Shown here in pieces: positions 61,482-64,000 of a stretch of DNA of 64,000 nt. This stretch comes from Candidatus Scatomonas pullistercoris (GTDB lineage: Bacteria; Bacillota; Clostridia; Lachnospirales; Lachnospiraceae), in contig DVOO01000013.1 of NCBI GenBank assembly GCA_018713515.1, forward strand, positions 62,001 to 126,000, in the 5' to 3' direction. The translations under genes and the position numbers were made by a program. Position 1 is the stretch's first letter; each line of letters opens with the position of its first letter. Below the pieces are notes generated by a model that saw only the letters and a program-made list of their open reading frames with translations, was not told the origin of the DNA and made no database searches.

Positions 61482-62429
61482 CTATGCCTGTTTTTCAAGC
61501 AGATCTCCGAAAAGATCTTTCCTGTACACGCCTTCCTCGATGAGTTTTCTGAAGGCGCCAATCACCGTATCCTTATCTTCCTGATAGGTGACGCCGAACC
61601 ACCGATCCGAGGTTTCCAGCACCTTGACGCTGATCTCTCCGGCCTGAAGCAGCTCATCGATGAAGATCGGCAGCAGGTACTCCCCTTTCAGCTCCCGGCC
61701 CTCCAGGTTCCGGAAAAACTCCCGGAAGCCTTCCGCAAGCCGCGGCAGAAACTCCGGCGTCAGGCCCCACATGTTCATGGATACGTAGCTGTCCGCGTCC
61801 ACCGGACGGCGTACGCCGTCTTCTTCCACAGCCGCTCCTTCTTTGTCCTTTACCAGATTGCCCGTCTCTTCCACGCCGGTTAAGTATCCCGCTTCATTCA
61901 CCCGGCAGATGCCCCGGGTGACAGAACCATTATCACTCAGGGTATTCTTCAGGATGAAGCCTGCCATGCAGAAATCCATGGACTTCTCCGGCGTATACTG
62001 CACCAGAAAATCATGAATCTGCCGGAAGGCCTCTTTTCCGTAATAATCATCCGCGTTGATCACCGCGAAGGGCTCCTGCAGCTGCTCCCGGCAGGCCAGC
62101 ACTGCCTGGCCCGTTCCCCAGGGCTTCGTCCTTCCCTCCGGAAGCTGCACGCCCTCCGGAAGATCCGAAAGCTCCTGGAAAGCGTAGCCCACTTCCACGC
62201 CCAGCTTTCCGCAGATCTCTTCCATCCGGTTCCCGATGGCCTCCCGAAAAGCTTCCCGGATATCCTTCCGGATAATAAACAAAATTTTATTAAACCCGGC
62301 TTCCAGCGCGTCATGGATGGAATAATCCATAATAATCTCGCCGCCCGGTCCCACAGCCGCCAGCTGTTTAATGCCGCCGCCGAATCTTGAACCGATTCCG
62401 GCGGCCATAATCACCAGCGTCGTCTTCAT
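61482..62429 (-). CDS. Sugar-phosphate nucleotidyltransferase-like protein
   Basis: The start is set at 62429 by GGGAGGAACAGAGAG, giving 315 residues. The nucleotidyltransferase loop is IMAAGIGSRFGGGIKQL (residues 7-23), and VINADDYYGKEAF near 115 carries the metal Asp. The C-terminal part (EYLLPIFIDELLQAG) differs from GalU and RmlA. The product nucleotide sugar cannot be assigned. Confidence 0.85.
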   Translation of the reverse strand: MKTTLVIMAAGIGSRFGGGIKQLAAVGPGGEIIMDYSIHDALEAGFNKILFIIRKDIREAFREAIGNRMEEICGKLGVEVGYAFQELSDLPEGVQLPEGRTKPWGTGQAVLACREQLQEPFAVINADDYYGKEAFRQIHDFLVQYTPEKSMDFCMAGFILKNTLSDNGSVTRGICRVNEAGYLTGVEETGNLVKDKEGAAVEEDGVRRPVDADSYVSMNMWGLTPEFLPRLAEGFREFFRNLEGRELKGEYLLPIFIDELLQAGEISVKVLETSDRWFGVTYQEDKDTVIGAFRKLIEEGVYRKDLFGDLLEKQA

Positions 62430-62621
62430 CTCTCTGTTCCTCCCTGTTATTTTTCGACATATGTGTCTTTCATTATACCATTGTCCCACAGCTCCGTCAA
62501 AGATTTTCATGCTTCCGCATATTTTTCCGCCTTTCTGCCATACTAATTCCTGCAGAGAGAAAAAACGGCCGTATCCGGCCGCATGCATCTGCAAATACTA
62601 TTGGATGTGAGGAGTGAAACT

Positions 62622-62825
62622 ATGCTGGACAGAATCGCATTGATCCTGGTCATCATCGGAGCAGTCAACTGGGGCGCCATCGGCCTGTTCCGGTATGACA
62701 TCGTCGCCCACCTGTTCGGAGGGCAGGCAGCCACGGTCAGCCGGATCATCTACACACTGGTGGCCCTGGCCGGACTCTGGTGCATCACCCTGCTGTTCCG
62801 CAGACGGACCACCGCAGAAATATAA
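62622..62825 (+). CDS. DUF378 membrane protein
   Basis: 67 residues with two predicted transmembrane helices (IALILVIIGAVNWGAIGLF and IIYTLVALAGLWCITLLF). NWGAIGLF is the hallmark of DUF378. GAGGAG precedes the ATG. Function unknown. Confidence 0.88.
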   Translation: MLDRIALILVIIGAVNWGAIGLFRYDIVAHLFGGQAATVSRIIYTLVALAGLWCITLLFRRRTTAEI

Positions 62826-62844
62826 TCCGGCCTGCCTGCACGCG

Positions 62845-62886
62845 GCGCGCGGCTGTTCCAGCCGCAGCGGCTGCGCGCTTTCTTTT
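62845..62886 (+). terminator. Terminator after DUF378
   Basis: GC-rich stem GCGCGC...GCGCGC with inner CGGCTG/CAGCCG, then TTTCTTTTTC. It touches the stop codon of the convergent PanE-like gene. Confidence 0.75.
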
Positions 62887-63804
62887 TCAGTGAAGACCCC
62901 TCCGCCGGAGCTCCGCCGCCACCATACGGTAACCGGGCAGAGAAATCCCCAGCTCTCCGGCCATCCGATCCACCTGATAGATCAGGCCGTCAATTTCCGA
63001 AGGGCGGCCCGCCTGGATATCTCTCTGCATGGACGTGGACGCCGTGGGCGCCAGTCCGCTTAAGATATGCAGATTGACTTCGTGGAGGCACTGCTCATAA
63101 TGGATTCCCATGGCCTCCGCCAGCTGCTGAATCTCATCAATCAGCTGCACAAACAGATCCCGGGCCACTCCCGGCTTCTGCACCGCCTGGGCTTCCACAC
63201 CGTAAAACTGGCCGCAGGCTGCCATGGGCGATACATAGGAAAACTTCTGCAGGGCGTCCTTCTCAATATTGCCGGAATAGAGCGCCTCGATCCCCGCCCC
63301 GTTCAGATCTTCCCGGACTTTCTGCAGCAGGGGATGATCGGTCCGGTGATCGGGAAGCCCGTACACCACCCGGAAAATCTTTCCATGCATGTACAGAACG
63401 CCGGGGGCCGTCCGGTTGGCGGAAATATAGATGCAGCCGTCCGTCACCAGCAGATCCGGAAGCTCCTTCTGCAGCCGTCTGCCGGTACCGTACAGATTCA
63501 GTATGGGGATCACCGCGGCGCCATGGGCTGCCGTCCGCCGGATAAAGGGAATGGTCTCCTCCAGGGAATATCCCTTGACACAGACAAAAATCACATCTGC
63601 CTTCTCTTCACAGTGCTCCATATCACAGGATGGAATCCGCAGAACCTCCGGCTCCTCCCAGGCTTTTTCCAGCCGAAGGCCTTCTTCCTGTATGGCCTGC
63701 AGGTGCTGTCCCCGGGCGATCAGAAGCACTTCTCTGCCGGCCCGGTGCAGATATGCACCCAGCGGGCCGCCGGTACCTCCGGCGCCGATAATCAGGTATT
63801 TCAT
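62887..63804 (-). CDS. 2-dehydropantoate 2-reductase family protein
   Basis: A 305-residue ApbA/PanE enzyme. The NADP motif IIGAGGTGGPLGAYL lies at residues 5-19, and the C-terminal helical domain contains EVNLHILSGLAPTASTSMQRD-like sequence (starting near 243) with the conserved Ser/Asp motif. It reduces ketopantoate or a related 2-keto acid. No other pantothenate genes are nearby, so the substrate is uncertain. Confidence 0.85.
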   Translation of the reverse strand: MKYLIIGAGGTGGPLGAYLHRAGREVLLIARGQHLQAIQEEGLRLEKAWEEPEVLRIPSCDMEHCEEKADVIFVCVKGYSLEETIPFIRRTAAHGAAVIPILNLYGTGRRLQKELPDLLVTDGCIYISANRTAPGVLYMHGKIFRVVYGLPDHRTDHPLLQKVREDLNGAGIEALYSGNIEKDALQKFSYVSPMAACGQFYGVEAQAVQKPGVARDLFVQLIDEIQQLAEAMGIHYEQCLHEVNLHILSGLAPTASTSMQRDIQAGRPSEIDGLIYQVDRMAGELGISLPGYRMVAAELRRRGLH

Positions 63805-63937
63805 TTTCTTTCACCTCTTCTGCCGTTATCTCTTTATTGTAAGCGCACCGGAAGCAGTTGACAACTGAAATTTTGTCTATATGATGGAACATATATGCTT
63901 TTAATCTGTTATCTGCCCACGCCTGTCAGGAGACCTC

Positions 63938-64000
63938 ATGTACAAAAAGAAATTCATTCCAATCCGAAGCCTGGCCGCTTCCTTCTGCCAGATACAGAAA
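63938..64000 (+). CDS. N-terminal fragment of unidentified protein
   Basis: ATG at 63938, preceded by CAGGAG, opens a frame that runs off the window end after 21 codons (MYKKKFIPIRSLAAS, then FCQIQK). Too short to identify. Confidence 0.5.
   Translation, partial: MYKKKFIPIRSLAASFCQIQK

Overview
The window reads as chromosomal core and near-core sequence from a GC-rich member of the Lachnospiraceae or a close clostridial relative. The evidence is Gram-positive gene order (acpP-rnc-smc-ftsY; DUF177-rpmF), strong AGGAGG-type ribosome binding sites, tRNA genes without an encoded CCA, FprA-type flavodiiron proteins, a GGGtGRT protein, QueH, archaeal/fungal-type aspartate-semialdehyde dehydrogenase, Firmicutes-type GalT, and many ferredoxin-like proteins. 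No prophage, insertion sequence with transposase, CRISPR array or rRNA operon was seen. The genus cannot be fixed from sequence alone.

Layout. 0-1 kb: end of a PdaA-type deacetylase and a tRNA-Gly(CCC). 1-4.1 kb: a three-gene FAD dehydrogenase operon (DUF1667, FAD/NAD oxidoreductase, GlpA/LhgO-like enzyme with a BFD iron-sulfur domain). 4.3-9.1 kb: a divergent redox cluster (ferredoxin-fused aldo/keto reductase; SDR, MFS transporter and LysR regulator). 9.3-14.9 kb: a four-domain flavodiiron protein and a heterodimeric ABC exporter. 14.9-16 kb: a repeat-rich stretch with a MITE-like element, a small hypothetical gene, a decayed RelB/DinJ antitoxin and a 31-bp direct repeat. 16-21.4 kb: NifU-like protein plus GGGtGRT protein, a beta-helix protein, topoisomerase III and a FocA/NirC-type channel. 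21.5-24.1 kb: a secreted amidase with six Bsp-like repeats. 24.1-33.4 kb: asd, argH, queH, a flippase-like membrane protein, an ABC importer pair, larE, a DUF362 ferredoxin protein and ilvA. 33.4-44.1 kb: ftsY, smc, rnc, acpP and plsX, then three accessory surface or membrane genes separating them from rpmF and DUF177. 44.1-48.7 kb: an ASKHA protein, an L,D-transpeptidase, a small hypothetical gene and an XRE regulator. 49-52 kb: tRNA-Gly(TCC), tRNA-Gly(GCC) and a cysK-metY-rrf2 operon behind a consensus promoter with a palindromic operator. 52-56 kb: a sigma-like protein without region 4, a second flavodiiron protein and an ABC-class ATPase. 56-61.2 kb: the galactose operon (lacI-type regulator, galK, galT, galM). 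61.2-64 kb: a 57-residue cysteine-bearing protein, a sugar-phosphate nucleotidyltransferase, DUF378, a PanE-like reductase and the start of an unidentified gene.

How genes work together. The gal genes form a Leloir pathway (epimerisation, phosphorylation, uridylyl transfer; galE is not in the window). cysK, metY and the Rrf2 regulator form a sulfur-assimilation unit that appears autoregulated. Two flavodiiron proteins suggest oxygen or NO detoxification in a strict anaerobe. The NifU-like/GGGtGRT pair looks like a small two-gene system of unknown function. The sigma-like protein is the most unusual single gene: it has recognisable regions 1.1 to 3.0 but no region 4 and no aromatic melting residues.
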